Shown here: piece by piece, positions 20,454-28,650 of the stretch | How the letters are laid out: the number at the start of each line of letters is the position of its first letter | Position numbering within the stretch: the first letter of the stretch is position 1 | NCBI RefSeq assembly: GCF_002483225.1 | Contig: NZ_DLHL01000025.1 | Location: 3,175 to 67,174 of the forward strand | Length of the DNA stretch: 64,000 bases | DNA from: Gemmatimonas sp. UBA7669 | GTDB taxonomy: Bacteria > Gemmatimonadota > Gemmatimonadetes > Gemmatimonadales > Gemmatimonadaceae | Direction of reading: 5' to 3' | The notes under the pieces: generated by a model | The model's input: the letters and a program-made list of their open reading frames with translations, nothing else | Told to the model about the DNA's origin: nothing | The model's database searches: none | Translations under genes and position numbers: made by a program

Positions 20454-22520
20454 TCAGTTGTCCTGCGTGACCCGCGTGGTGGGCGGCTGCTGGTACTTCT
20501 CGAACCAGCTGCGCAGGAAGAGCTGGGTGCGCAGGAAGTTGGACGGCGTGCTGCTGGTGCCGTGCCACTCGTTGTTGAAGCGCACCATGGCCGTGGGCAC
20601 CTTGAGCACCTTCAGCGCCTCGTAGTATTCCTCGGTCTGCCCCATGGGCGTGCGCAGGTCGTTGACGCCGGTCATGAGCATGGTGGGTGTCTTCACGTTG
20701 CCCACGTACATCAGCGGCGAGCGACGCAGATGTTCGCTGGGATCATCCCAGGGATACTTGGCGAAGTTGTTGTACCAGCTGTTGCCGTCGGTGGTGCCAA
20801 CGAAGCTGAGCCAGTTGGTCACCGGGCAATTGGCGCTGGCCGCCGCAAAGCGGTTGGTGTGACCCACGATCCAGCTGGTCAGCACGCCGCCACCGGAGCA
20901 GCCGAACACGTAGAGGCGATTACTGTCCACGAAGCCACGATTGATGACCGTGTCCACACCGGCCATGAGGTCATCGTAGTCCTTGCCCGGATAGGCGTTC
21001 TTGATGGCATTGCCGAAGGCGCTGCCGTAGCCCGTTGAGCCGCGCGGGTTGGTGTAGAGCACCACATAGCCATGCGCCGCGTGATCCTGACGCGCAAAGC
21101 TGAAGCCCACGTTGTACATGCTGTGCGGGCCGCCGTGAATCTCCAGCATCAGCGGATACTTCTTCCTGGGGTCGAAGTCCGCCGGCTTTACAATCCAGCC
21201 CTGAATGCGGAAGCCGTCCACGGAGGTGTACCACACCTCTTCGGTGGTGGCGAGCTTCTTGCCTGCCAGCACGTCGGCGTTGACTTCGGTGAGCTGGCGC
21301 GGCGTGGGCGTGCGCACGTCGAAGGCCACGATGTCCGTGGGCTTGTCCGCGGTGCTCATGGTGCCGACCGCAAGGAAGTTGCGGCCGATGTCGCTCACCG
21401 ACAGCACCTGCGCGCCCTTCGTCACCTGCTTCACCTCGCCCTTGAGCGAGGCGTGATACAGGTGACGCGAGCCCTCGTTCTCGGCGTTGAAGTAGATGCC
21501 ACTGCCGTCGGGCGCCCACATCATGCCGCTCGGGCTGCGATCGAGCTTCTCCGTCAGCGCGCGCGGGTTGCTGCCGTCGGCGTCCATCACGTAGAGAATC
21601 GCGTCCTTCCACGTGGCATCAGTGCTGTCGTAACCCGTGTAGGCCACATGGCGGCCATCGGGGCTCGGCACCGGATTGTTGTCGGGCCCGTTACGCTTCG
21701 TGAGCTGCACGATGCTGCCGGAGGCCACGTCCACCTTGTAGATGTCGCTCTGGCGCCACGAGTACTCGGCGTCGCTCACCCGATTGCTGGTGAACAGCAG
21801 CGCCTTGCCGTCGGGCGTCCAGGTGTTGCCGTTGGCGGGCCAGTCACCCGTGGTGACCTGACGCGGCGTGCCGCCATCGGCGGGCACCGTGAAGAGCTGG
21901 CGCACGCCATTCTCGAGGAAGCCCTGCCGATCGGCGCGGTAGCGCACCTTGGTGACCACACGCGGCGGCTCCACCCACTTGGCGCCGCGCGGCGCGGCGG
22001 GCATGGGAATGCGCCACTGTTCGTTGTCGCGCACCAGCATGCCGAACGCGAGCGTCTTGCCGTCGGGGCTCCACTCCACGTCGCTGGGTGATTCGGTGAG
22101 TCGCGTGATCTGCGTGGTGGCGCCCTCGGCGTCCATGTAGCGCACCCAGATCTGGGCGCCGCCGGGTTCACCGGGCGCAACGAACACGATGCGCGAGCCA
22201 TCGGGACTCCAGCGCGCATTGGAGCCCTTCACGAGGAAGCGGTTGCGGGTGCCGTCGGCGTTCATGATCCACACCGACGACTCGCGACGATCGTTCAGCT
22301 GATCGATCCAGGTGCGCGTGTAGAGCACCTGTTTGCCGTCGGGTGAGAGGGCCGGTGCGGACACGTCCTCCCAGTTGAAGTAGTCGTGGATGGTGAGCCG
22401 GTCGCGGAGGGCGTTCGCGGATTGCGCGGACGCAAGGCGAGGGGCGACGGCCGGGACGAGGAGGGTGGCGACGAGGAGGGCGCGTCGCCACGGGATGCGA
22501 TGGCGCATCACTGGCTGCAT
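20454..22520 (-). CDS. Exported S9-family peptidase (acylaminoacyl/dipeptidyl-peptidase-like)
   Basis: 688 aa with a signal peptide (cleavage near RLASAQS). Residues about 35-420 are a beta-propeller with PD40 motifs (APALSPDGKQVLYTR, DVEWSPDGKTLAFG, GMMWAPDGSGIYF). The catalytic domain follows with LMLEIHGGPHSMY, TNPRGSTGYGSAFGNAI, the nucleophile elbow VFGCSGGGVLT, the acid NDLRTPMGQ and the histidine NEWHGTS. The elbow Cys-Ser-Gly-Gly in place of the usual Trp/His-Ser is a variant seen in part of the family. The start at 22520 has AGGAG at ideal spacing. Confidence 0.93.
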   Translation of the reverse strand: MQPVMRHRIPWRRALLVATLLVPAVAPRLASAQSANALRDRLTIHDYFNWEDVSAPALSPDGKQVLYTRTWIDQLNDRRESSVWIMNADGTRNRFLVKGSNARWSPDGSRIVFVAPGEPGGAQIWVRYMDAEGATTQITRLTESPSDVEWSPDGKTLAFGMLVRDNEQWRIPMPAAPRGAKWVEPPRVVTKVRYRADRQGFLENGVRQLFTVPADGGTPRQVTTGDWPANGNTWTPDGKALLFTSNRVSDAEYSWRQSDIYKVDVASGSIVQLTKRNGPDNNPVPSPDGRHVAYTGYDSTDATWKDAILYVMDADGSNPRALTEKLDRSPSGMMWAPDGSGIYFNAENEGSRHLYHASLKGEVKQVTKGAQVLSVSDIGRNFLAVGTMSTADKPTDIVAFDVRTPTPRQLTEVNADVLAGKKLATTEEVWYTSVDGFRIQGWIVKPADFDPRKKYPLMLEIHGGPHSMYNVGFSFARQDHAAHGYVVLYTNPRGSTGYGSAFGNAIKNAYPGKDYDDLMAGVDTVINRGFVDSNRLYVFGCSGGGVLTSWIVGHTNRFAAASANCPVTNWLSFVGTTDGNSWYNNFAKYPWDDPSEHLRRSPLMYVGNVKTPTMLMTGVNDLRTPMGQTEEYYEALKVLKVPTAMVRFNNEWHGTSSTPSNFLRTQLFLRSWFEKYQQPPTTRVTQDN

Positions 22521-22658
22521 CTGGTGCTCCTGAGGGAAGGTGGAACCCCTAGAGGATATCATCCGACACGCGTGAGTGCGAATGGAACGCCATCGTCATG
22601 TCCGGCGGGCGTCACGTCGCGGCGGCATCTCGGCATGGCCTCGGAAGCACCGGGCAAG

Positions 22659-22686
22659 AAAAAACCCCGTACCGGTTGGCACGAGG
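22659..22686 (-). terminator. Rho-independent terminator after the NlpC/P60 gene
   Basis: On the minus strand a 9-bp stem CCTCGTGCC/GGTACGGGG (two G-U pairs) with loop AACC is followed directly by six Ts. It is the clearest intrinsic terminator in the window, 28 nt past the NlpC/P60 stop, and probably ends the queC-queE-nlpC transcript. Confidence 0.85.
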
Positions 22687-22713
22687 CGGCGGCAACACAC
22701 GAGACGTCCTGCG

Positions 22714-23391
22714 CTAGGGCAGGGAATCGGCCATGGCCAGCAGACTGTCACGCAGGGCCAGCGTGGAGCTGTCCACCAGTCGCCGCACACCCTGCCACTG
22801 GCGGATCAGCGGATTGCGCTTGGTGATGGGCGTTTCGATGACCCGACGCTGTGAGGTGCTGGCGTGAATCATCTTGCCGTCGCCCACGTAAATGCCCACG
22901 TGGGAGATGCGCTTGCCGCGGCCAAACGTGAGCACATCACCCGGCTTGAGCGCGGCCACGTCCTTGGGCACCTCGGTGCCGACCTTGGCCTGCCCCTGCG
23001 CCGTACGCGGCAGCACCATGTCGACGACGCTCATGGCGTAGCGCACGAGGCCACTGCAGTCGAGCCCCACACCGGGCTTGCTGCCCCCGAGCTTGTAGCG
23101 CGTGCCCAGAGACGAGCGCGCCTTGGCGACAATGCTGTCGCGCATCTTCTCGGCCGAGGCGCTGAAAGCCGCAAAGGGCTTGCGCGACTCGAGCGTGCTG
23201 GCATCCTGCGCAGAAACCGTCGGTGCCACGACAGCCGACGCGGCCACGCAGGCAGCGACGAGCACAGGCACACAGTGACGGCGGAGCAGGGGCACGAGGG
23301 GCGGGTTGGAGACGGTCGCGGTGGGAGGGCGATCGGAGCCGACGCGGGAAACTAGTTCGGAGTCGGGGCTCGCACCAGCCTCGGCCGTCAC
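22714..23391 (-). CDS. NlpC/P60-family peptidoglycan hydrolase
   Basis: 225 aa. A non-standard long n-region precedes the membrane/signal segment (VPVLVAACVAASAVVAPTVSA). The C-terminal NlpC/P60 domain has the catalytic Cys in LDCSGLVRYAM, the first His in ISHVGIYVGDGKMIHAS and the later polar position. GTRYKLGGSKPGVGLDCSG is the usual family lead-in. It should cleave stem-peptide linkages in peptidoglycan. The start is 32 nt past the queE stop. Confidence 0.9.
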   Translation of the reverse strand: MTAEAGASPDSELVSRVGSDRPPTATVSNPPLVPLLRRHCVPVLVAACVAASAVVAPTVSAQDASTLESRKPFAAFSASAEKMRDSIVAKARSSLGTRYKLGGSKPGVGLDCSGLVRYAMSVVDMVLPRTAQGQAKVGTEVPKDVAALKPGDVLTFGRGKRISHVGIYVGDGKMIHASTSQRRVIETPITKRNPLIRQWQGVRRLVDSSTLALRDSLLAMADSLP

Positions 23392-23423
23392 GCTGCGGGA
23401 AACGTTCGGGCCAGCCTGGCCGG

Positions 23424-24062
23424 TCAGCGAATGCCGAGGGTCTTGTGGGTCTGGACCGAGAGGCGCCAGCGTGGATGCGCCAGGCAGTAGGCCAGCGCCG
23501 CTCTGGTGTTGGCCGCCTGCTCGGGGCCGTCCATGGGCTGGAGCAGGAAGTGCTGGAAGTCGAGACCGGTGAAGCGCTCCGGCGGCGCCTTGTCCTGCGG
23601 ATAGACCAACTTGAGCTCATGGCCCGAGGTCAGCACCAGCGGCGCGTCGGCCTTGGGGCTCACGCAGATCCAGTCGAGGCCGGGCGGGGCGGGCTGTGTA
23701 CCGTTGGTTTCCACCGCCACCTCGAAGCCGGCCGCGTGCAAGGCGTCCACCGCCGCCGCATCCAGCTGAAGCAGGGGCTCGCCACCGGTGCACACCACGA
23801 AGGGGCGCACGTCGGCCGGCGCGTCAGCCGGCCAGCGGGACTTCACGAAGGCCGCCAGCGCCTCGGCGGTGGCAAACTTGCCGCCGTCAGGCCCGACACC
23901 CACAAAATCGGTGTCGCAGAACGTGCAGACGGCCGACGCGCGGTCGGCCTCACGTCCCGTCCACAGATTGCAGCCGGCGAAGCGACAGAACACCGCCGCC
24001 CGGCCAGCGTTCACGCCCTCGCCCTGCAGCGTGTAGAAGCACTCCTTGACCGTGTATGCCAT
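23424..24062 (-). CDS. queE: 7-carboxy-7-deazaguanine synthase
   Basis: 212 aa radical-SAM enzyme that converts 6-carboxytetrahydropterin to 7-carboxy-7-deazaguanine on the way to preQ0/queuosine. TLQGEGVNAGRAAVF is the substrate-binding lead. The cluster cysteines are C31, C46 and C49 (a CX14CX2C arrangement, the QueE variant of CX3CX2C). Next come the glycine-rich VVCTGGEPLLQ and VETNGT. It lies 11 nt downstream of queC. The upstream queD and downstream queF are not in this window. Confidence 0.95.
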   Translation of the reverse strand: MAYTVKECFYTLQGEGVNAGRAAVFCRFAGCNLWTGREADRASAVCTFCDTDFVGVGPDGGKFATAEALAAFVKSRWPADAPADVRPFVVCTGGEPLLQLDAAAVDALHAAGFEVAVETNGTQPAPPGLDWICVSPKADAPLVLTSGHELKLVYPQDKAPPERFTGLDFQHFLLQPMDGPEQAANTRAALAYCLAHPRWRLSVQTHKTLGIR

Positions 24063-24073
24063 GGGGGCGGCGC

Positions 24074-24832
24074 TCAGCGGTCGGCGTAGGCGATGGGGTC
24101 GGCCGACCCCGCCTCGGCGAAGCCGCGCAGACGCAGCTGGCAGGCGTCGCAGTGGCCGCAGGCCGTGCCATTCGGCGCGGGGTCATAGCAGCTGGTGGTG
24201 AGGCTGTAGTCCACACCCAGCTCGCGGCCCAGGGCCACAATCTGCGCCTTGGTGAGGTGCTGCAGCGGCGCATGGATGCGCAGACGCTGTCCGCCCTGCA
24301 CGCCGGCGGCGGTGGCCAGATTGGCCATGGTCTCGAACGCGGCCACGTACTCCGGCCGGCAATCCGGGTAGCCGGAATAGTCCAGCGCGTTCACCCCGAT
24401 GAAGATGGCGTCCGCCCCCAGCACCTCCGCCCAGGCGAGGGCGAAGGACAGAAAGATTGTATTGCGGGCCGGCACATAGGTGACCGGAATGGCGTCACTG
24501 GCCTCCTGAGCGGACGGTGACACGTCCCGATCCTTGGGCACCTCCACGTCGGCCGTGAGGGCCGAGCCGCCCCAGAGGCGGAGATCGATGTCCACCACGA
24601 CGTGCCGGGCCACGCCCTGGGCGGCGGCCACGCGGCGCGCGGCGTCGATTTCAACCAGATGGCGCTGGCCATAGCGGAAGGTCATGGCGTAGGGCGTGTA
24701 GCCCTCACGGCGCGCCACGGCGAGCGCGGTGGCCGAATCGAGGCCGCCCGACAGGAGCACCACGGCCGGCGGGCCGTCATTGGGCGAACCGCCAGCTGGC
24801 TGGTCGGGAGGCGAAGAGCGGAGCGTGGACAT
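24074..24832 (-). CDS. queC: 7-cyano-7-deazaguanine (preQ0) synthase
   Basis: 252 aa. It performs the ATP-dependent conversion of 7-carboxy-7-deazaguanine to preQ0, directly after QueE. The PP-loop motif SGGLDS is at residues 28-33, ARNTIFLSFALAWAEVLGAD follows, and the C-terminal zinc site uses C215, C225, C228 and C231 (TSCYDP, CGHCDAC). The N-terminus has about 20 extra low-complexity residues. TATCTT lies 9 nt upstream of the ATG. Confidence 0.96.
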   Translation of the reverse strand: MSTLRSSPPDQPAGGSPNDGPPAVVLLSGGLDSATALAVARREGYTPYAMTFRYGQRHLVEIDAARRVAAAQGVARHVVVDIDLRLWGGSALTADVEVPKDRDVSPSAQEASDAIPVTYVPARNTIFLSFALAWAEVLGADAIFIGVNALDYSGYPDCRPEYVAAFETMANLATAAGVQGGQRLRIHAPLQHLTKAQIVALGRELGVDYSLTTSCYDPAPNGTACGHCDACQLRLRGFAEAGSADPIAYADR

Positions 24833-24911
24833 GATCCGGCAAAGATAACCGATCCGGAGGGTTCACCCGGGGGGAGTTCAGTTCCGCTCGGCGAGGCTCC
24901 AGCTTGCAGGC

Positions 24912-25625
24912 ATGTTCGACTGGCTCAGCGACCCGCAGGCGTGGATTTCCCTGCTCACGCTGTCGGTGCTCGAGATCGTTCTCGGCATCGACAACATCAT
25001 TTTCATCTCGATTCTGGCCGGCAAGCTGCCGCCGGCCGAGCAGCCGCGTGCGCGGTCGCTCGGGTTGGCCGGCGCGTTCGTCTCGCGCATTCTGCTGCTG
25101 TTGTCCATCACCTGGGTCATGCAGCTCACGCGTCCGCTGTTCGGGTTGTTGGGGCGCGAGTTTTCGGGGCGTGATCTCATCCTGCTGCTGGGCGGCCTGT
25201 TTCTGATCGGCAAGGCGACACTCGAGATTCATCACAAGCTCGAGGGGCCCGACGAGCACACCGAGCAGGCGGCCAAGGCGCGCAACACGCTCTGGGCCAC
25301 CGTGGCACAGATCATGGTGCTGGACATCGTGTTTTCGCTGGACTCGGTGATCACGGCCGTTGGCATGGCCGACGAGGTGAGCATCATGGTGCTGGCCAAT
25401 GTGGTGGCGCTGGCCGTGATGCTGTTTGCCGCGGGCTCCATCAGCGCCTTCGTGGACAAGCACCCCACGGTGAAGATGCTCGCGCTGGCCTTCCTCGTGC
25501 TCATTGGCACGAACCTCGTCGCGGAAGGCCTGGGACAGCACATTCCCAAGGGCTACACCTATTTCGCGATGGCGTTTTCGGTGGCGGTGGAGATGCTCAA
25601 CATCCGCGTGCGGCGCCGGGCCTGA
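24912..25625 (+). CDS. TerC-family integral membrane protein
   Basis: 237 aa with seven or so membrane segments. TerC family motifs are clear: LEIVLGIDNIIFISILAGKLP and DIVFSLDSVITAVGMAD, with the conserved acidic residues proposed to bind metal, and a C-terminal FAVALSV-like end (FAMAFSVAVEMLNIRV). The family includes tellurite-resistance TerC and manganese exporters such as Alx/MeeF-type proteins. Manganese export is the more likely role here because no other ter genes are present; this is an inference. Confidence 0.88.
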   Translation: MFDWLSDPQAWISLLTLSVLEIVLGIDNIIFISILAGKLPPAEQPRARSLGLAGAFVSRILLLLSITWVMQLTRPLFGLLGREFSGRDLILLLGGLFLIGKATLEIHHKLEGPDEHTEQAAKARNTLWATVAQIMVLDIVFSLDSVITAVGMADEVSIMVLANVVALAVMLFAAGSISAFVDKHPTVKMLALAFLVLIGTNLVAEGLGQHIPKGYTYFAMAFSVAVEMLNIRVRRRA

Positions 25626-25651
25626 GGCCCGCCGCCGCGTTGGCCTGACTC

Positions 25652-25678
25652 TTGCCCTCAAGATGGGCGACCCTTTTT
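25652..25678 (+). terminator. Possible terminator after the TerC gene
   Basis: Short stem TTGCCC/GGGCGA with a 7-nt loop, then three bases and five Ts. Weak but correctly placed. Confidence 0.4.
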
Positions 25679-25692
25679 CCCGGAGTGCCTGC

Positions 25693-26343
25693 ATGACGTC
25701 TGTCTTCGTCACATCCCGTCGCCTGCTGGCGACGCTCGTATTGTCCGTCACCGTGGCCGGCGAGGCCGTGGCCCAGTCGTCCGGCAACAGCGGCCCGGCC
25801 GCCGTGGGCGCAACTCTCACGCCCTATGCGGGGTACCTGATCACCGGCAACTGGTACGACGGTCCGGTGGGAACGAGCATCAGCACCACCAACGCGCCCA
25901 CGGTGGGCGTGCAGGGCAGCATTCCGCTGGCCCGTGGTCTGTCCCTGGTGGGCAACCTCGCCTATGCCTCGGGCGACCTGCGCATCGGGTTGCCCCTGCT
26001 GGGCGGTGTCAACGTGGGCAGTGCCACGACCTGGATGTACGACGTGGGGCTCGAGCTCGGTGGCCTGGGGGGCACCACGCGTGGTTTTGCGCCGTTCATC
26101 CAGGGTGGCATTGGCGGCATGACCAACGACATCAGCGTGAGTGTGCTCGACACCCGCTCCACCAGCGTGGCCTATACGCTGGGTGGCGGCTTGGATGTGG
26201 GTATCACGCCGGGTATCACGCTGCGTCTGCAGGCCAAGGATTACATCAGCCGTTTCAACTCCGAGGATGCCGTGGGTTTCCGGGCCGAAGGCAACCTCGC
26301 GCACAACCTCGCGCTTACGGCGGGCATTCGCTTCGTATTCTGA
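25693..26343 (+). CDS. Outer-membrane beta-barrel-like protein (OmpW/opacity type)
   Basis: 216 aa with a signal peptide (cleavage near EAVAQS). The mature part alternates glycine-rich amphipathic strands (TPYAGYLITGNWYDG, LSLVGNLAYASGDLRIG, MYDVGLELGGLGG, TLRLQAKDYISRF) and ends in an aromatic residue (GIRFVF), as barrels inserted by BamA do. GGAG lies 8 nt before the ATG. The exact function is unknown. Confidence 0.75.
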   Translation: MTSVFVTSRRLLATLVLSVTVAGEAVAQSSGNSGPAAVGATLTPYAGYLITGNWYDGPVGTSISTTNAPTVGVQGSIPLARGLSLVGNLAYASGDLRIGLPLLGGVNVGSATTWMYDVGLELGGLGGTTRGFAPFIQGGIGGMTNDISVSVLDTRSTSVAYTLGGGLDVGITPGITLRLQAKDYISRFNSEDAVGFRAEGNLAHNLALTAGIRFVF

Positions 26344-26387
26344 CCTCGTAGTCATGTCGGGGCGGACACGTGTGATGTCGGCCGGAG

Positions 26388-26413
26388 CGATCGCGTGCTA
26401 GACTACGCGATCG
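26388..26413. terminator. Perfect hairpin between the barrel gene and the 614-aa gene
   Basis: Perfect 9-bp arms CGATCGCGT and ACGCGATCG with an 8-nt loop. It could end the upstream transcript or act as an operator for the gene starting at 26439. There is no T-run. Confidence 0.45.
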
Positions 26414-26438
26414 TCTGATCCTCCAGCTGAGCATTGCC

Positions 26439-28283
26439 GTGTCCGCATTCCGTTTCTTCCCTCGTGGCCCGCAGGGGCCAGCTCCGCGGTGGCCGCTTGC
26501 GGCTCTCGCGCTTGCCGTCGCGACCCTCGCCGGCGGCTTGCCCGTGTCCACGCTGCCGGCCCAGTCCAGTGGCCAGGGCAATGCGGCCGGCGCCGCCTCG
26601 GTCCTGTCCGATACGGCACGCAGTGTGCGCGCGGGGGTGGACCCGCTGCGTGGCAACGTGGGCGCGCTCAGTGCGCTGAGTGCACAGGCGCGCTCACAGC
26701 AGGATGCGTTCGAGCGCAATCACCGGCTCGGGCTGCGTTTCTACAATGGCGGAGCCGACGCGAGCTGCGAGGTACCGCTGGGCCGCATCTGCTACTGGAA
26801 CAACAACGGCGACGTACCGCCGCCGGCCGAGCGCAACGATGCGAAGATCGAACGCGAGCAACTGCTGGATCTGCTCGCGCGGGCGCAGAGTGCCGACCCC
26901 AAGGATGACTGGGTGAACGGCATGCGCGTGCGCTATGCCATTGAGGGGCAGAAGCCGGAGCTGGCGGTGGAGGCGGCGCGCGCCTGCGGCGGCACGAGCT
27001 GGTGGTGCGACGCCCTGCAGGGACTGGCGCTGCACAATGCCAACCTGCACCGCGAGGCGCAGGCAGCGTTTGAGCGGGCGTTGTCGGCCATGCCGGCGGC
27101 GCAGCGCTGCGAGTGGACCGATCTCACGCCGTGGCTGGATCCGTCTACGCATGCAGCCTACAAGGCCATGAGCTGCGACGCGCGCGCCTCGTACAACACG
27201 CGCGTGCTGCGTCTGGCGCAGCCGCTCTGGATGCTGCCGGGCAATGATGCGGCCAGTGAGTGGTATGCGCGGCACACCATGTCGCGCATTCATTCGCTGG
27301 GCCGCATTCCCTACGATCTGCAGTGGGGCGATGACCTGCTCGAGTCGCAGCTGCGTTACGGCTGGCCGATGTCCTGGTCGGTGCAGAATGGTGGCGTGGC
27401 CGATCCGCGACCGCCGCAGGTCATCGGTCATGAGCCGACACCGAGCTACGACTTCATGCCCGTGCCGGCCGTGATCGAGAATCCGCTGGCGGCCAAGGAG
27501 GAGTCGTGGGAGCCCAAGCGTCGCAAGGCGCGCATGCGCTACGCCACGCGATACGCGGCGGGGTACGGTGAGCTGCCGCATCAGTTCGCGCGCTTCAAGC
27601 GCGGGGACACGACGCTGGTGGCCGGTGGCTTCCGTCTCATGCGCGAGCTCGAAATGGGGCGCGCGCCGTATAACGCCGGCCTGACGCTCGACGCACTCAA
27701 TGGGCAGACGCCGGTGCAGGTCACCAAGGACGATGCCGGCGCCAATCGCGCGCTGCTCGCGCCCATGACCGCGCCCATGCTGGCCAGTCTCGAAGTGCTC
27801 GCGCCCACCGGCAAGCGGGCCGCGCGGGTGCGTGCGGCCGTGCAGCCGCTGCCCGCAGACACGCGCCTTTCGGACTTCCTGCTGCTGCAGCGTGGTGATC
27901 CGTCGCTCACCCCGAGCCTCGAGCGCAATGCCGAGCAGGCCTATGGGTCGCGCGATGTGGTCGGCGGTACGCAGATCGGCCTGTACTGGGAGATGTACCG
28001 TCCGGCCAGCCCGCAGGCACCACTGCAGGTGTCCGTGCGGGCCACACGACTGGGCGCGAGTTTCATGCAGCGTCTGGGCAGCAGCATCGGCTTGTCCAAG
28101 GCCCTGCAGCCGATCTCCATCAAGTACAACGACAACGGGCGGCCCGATGGCGGGGCGGGGCGCAGCCTGACGCTCAATTTCCCGAGTGTGCCGGAGGGCG
28201 ATTACCGGCTCACGCTGGTCGTGAGTGGATCGGGGATCACCGACAGCACGACGCAGACCATTCGCGTGAGGTCGGGGAGGTAG
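26439..28283 (+). CDS. Large exported protein, unrecognised, possibly TPR-like
   Basis: 614 aa from a GTG start with a signal peptide (cleavage near STLPAQS). The first part has short tetratricopeptide-like helices (KPELAVEAARACGG; LHNANLHREAQAAFERALSAMP). A middle segment with Trp/Tyr-rich motifs (IPYDLQWGDDLLESQLRYGW) resembles regions of GWxTD-type proteins, and the C-terminal half is beta-rich (GLYWEMYRP, GDYRLTLVVSGSG). I do not recognise the family with certainty. The gene ends at the edge of the G-rich repeat element. Confidence 0.65.
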   Translation: MSAFRFFPRGPQGPAPRWPLAALALAVATLAGGLPVSTLPAQSSGQGNAAGAASVLSDTARSVRAGVDPLRGNVGALSALSAQARSQQDAFERNHRLGLRFYNGGADASCEVPLGRICYWNNNGDVPPPAERNDAKIEREQLLDLLARAQSADPKDDWVNGMRVRYAIEGQKPELAVEAARACGGTSWWCDALQGLALHNANLHREAQAAFERALSAMPAAQRCEWTDLTPWLDPSTHAAYKAMSCDARASYNTRVLRLAQPLWMLPGNDAASEWYARHTMSRIHSLGRIPYDLQWGDDLLESQLRYGWPMSWSVQNGGVADPRPPQVIGHEPTPSYDFMPVPAVIENPLAAKEESWEPKRRKARMRYATRYAAGYGELPHQFARFKRGDTTLVAGGFRLMRELEMGRAPYNAGLTLDALNGQTPVQVTKDDAGANRALLAPMTAPMLASLEVLAPTGKRAARVRAAVQPLPADTRLSDFLLLQRGDPSLTPSLERNAEQAYGSRDVVGGTQIGLYWEMYRPASPQAPLQVSVRATRLGASFMQRLGSSIGLSKALQPISIKYNDNGRPDGGAGRSLTLNFPSVPEGDYRLTLVVSGSGITDSTTQTIRVRSGR

Positions 28284-28650
28284 GCACACCTCTCACCTCT
28301 CGTTTCGCATTTCAGACTTCAGATGTCTGATGTCCGAGATGTGAGGTGGGAGGATGAGACTGAAATAGATGATTGCGATGTGAGCAACCAATGAGATGGG
28401 AATCCCGATCGTATGCGGAGGGGACTGCGGTCGGGGTCGGGTCGCGGTCCAGGTCGGGGTCGGGTCGCGGTCCAGGTCGGGGTCGGGGTCGGGTCGGGGT
28501 CAAGGTCAAGGTGCCCCCCTCGCGATAGTCCCGGTCGGCGCCCAGCCGCCCACGATCGCATCTCTCACATCATTCGTTGCTCACATCCCAATCATCTATT
28601 TCTGTCCCATCTCCCACCATCTCACATCTCATCCTCTCCCCATCTCACCT
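28284..28650. repeat. Long inverted-repeat element with a G-rich tandem core
   Basis: About 360 bp without a credible gene. The left arm (28336-28394) and right arm (28570-28630) are imperfect inverted copies of each other: GAAATAGATGATTG and GATGTGAGCAAC occur on the plus strand on the left and, with one change, on the minus strand on the right. Between them a 23-nt unit starting GGTCGGGGTCGGGTCGCGG occurs twice exactly (28429-28451, 28452-28474) and then decays into GGTCGGG and CAAGGT words (to about 28513). The right arm runs into the last codons of the gene ending at 28645. Confidence 0.85.

Noticed and set aside
24912..25625. Tellurite-resistance operon
   Set aside because: Only a TerC-family gene is present; no terZABDEF genes.
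26694..28289. Open frame of 531 codons on the minus strand
   Set aside because: Antisense to the 614-aa exported protein, which has a signal peptide and coherent segments; the reverse frame is low-complexity Arg/His.
28429..28513. Possible CRISPR array
   Set aside because: The 23-nt units are directly abutting with no spacers and no cas genes are near.
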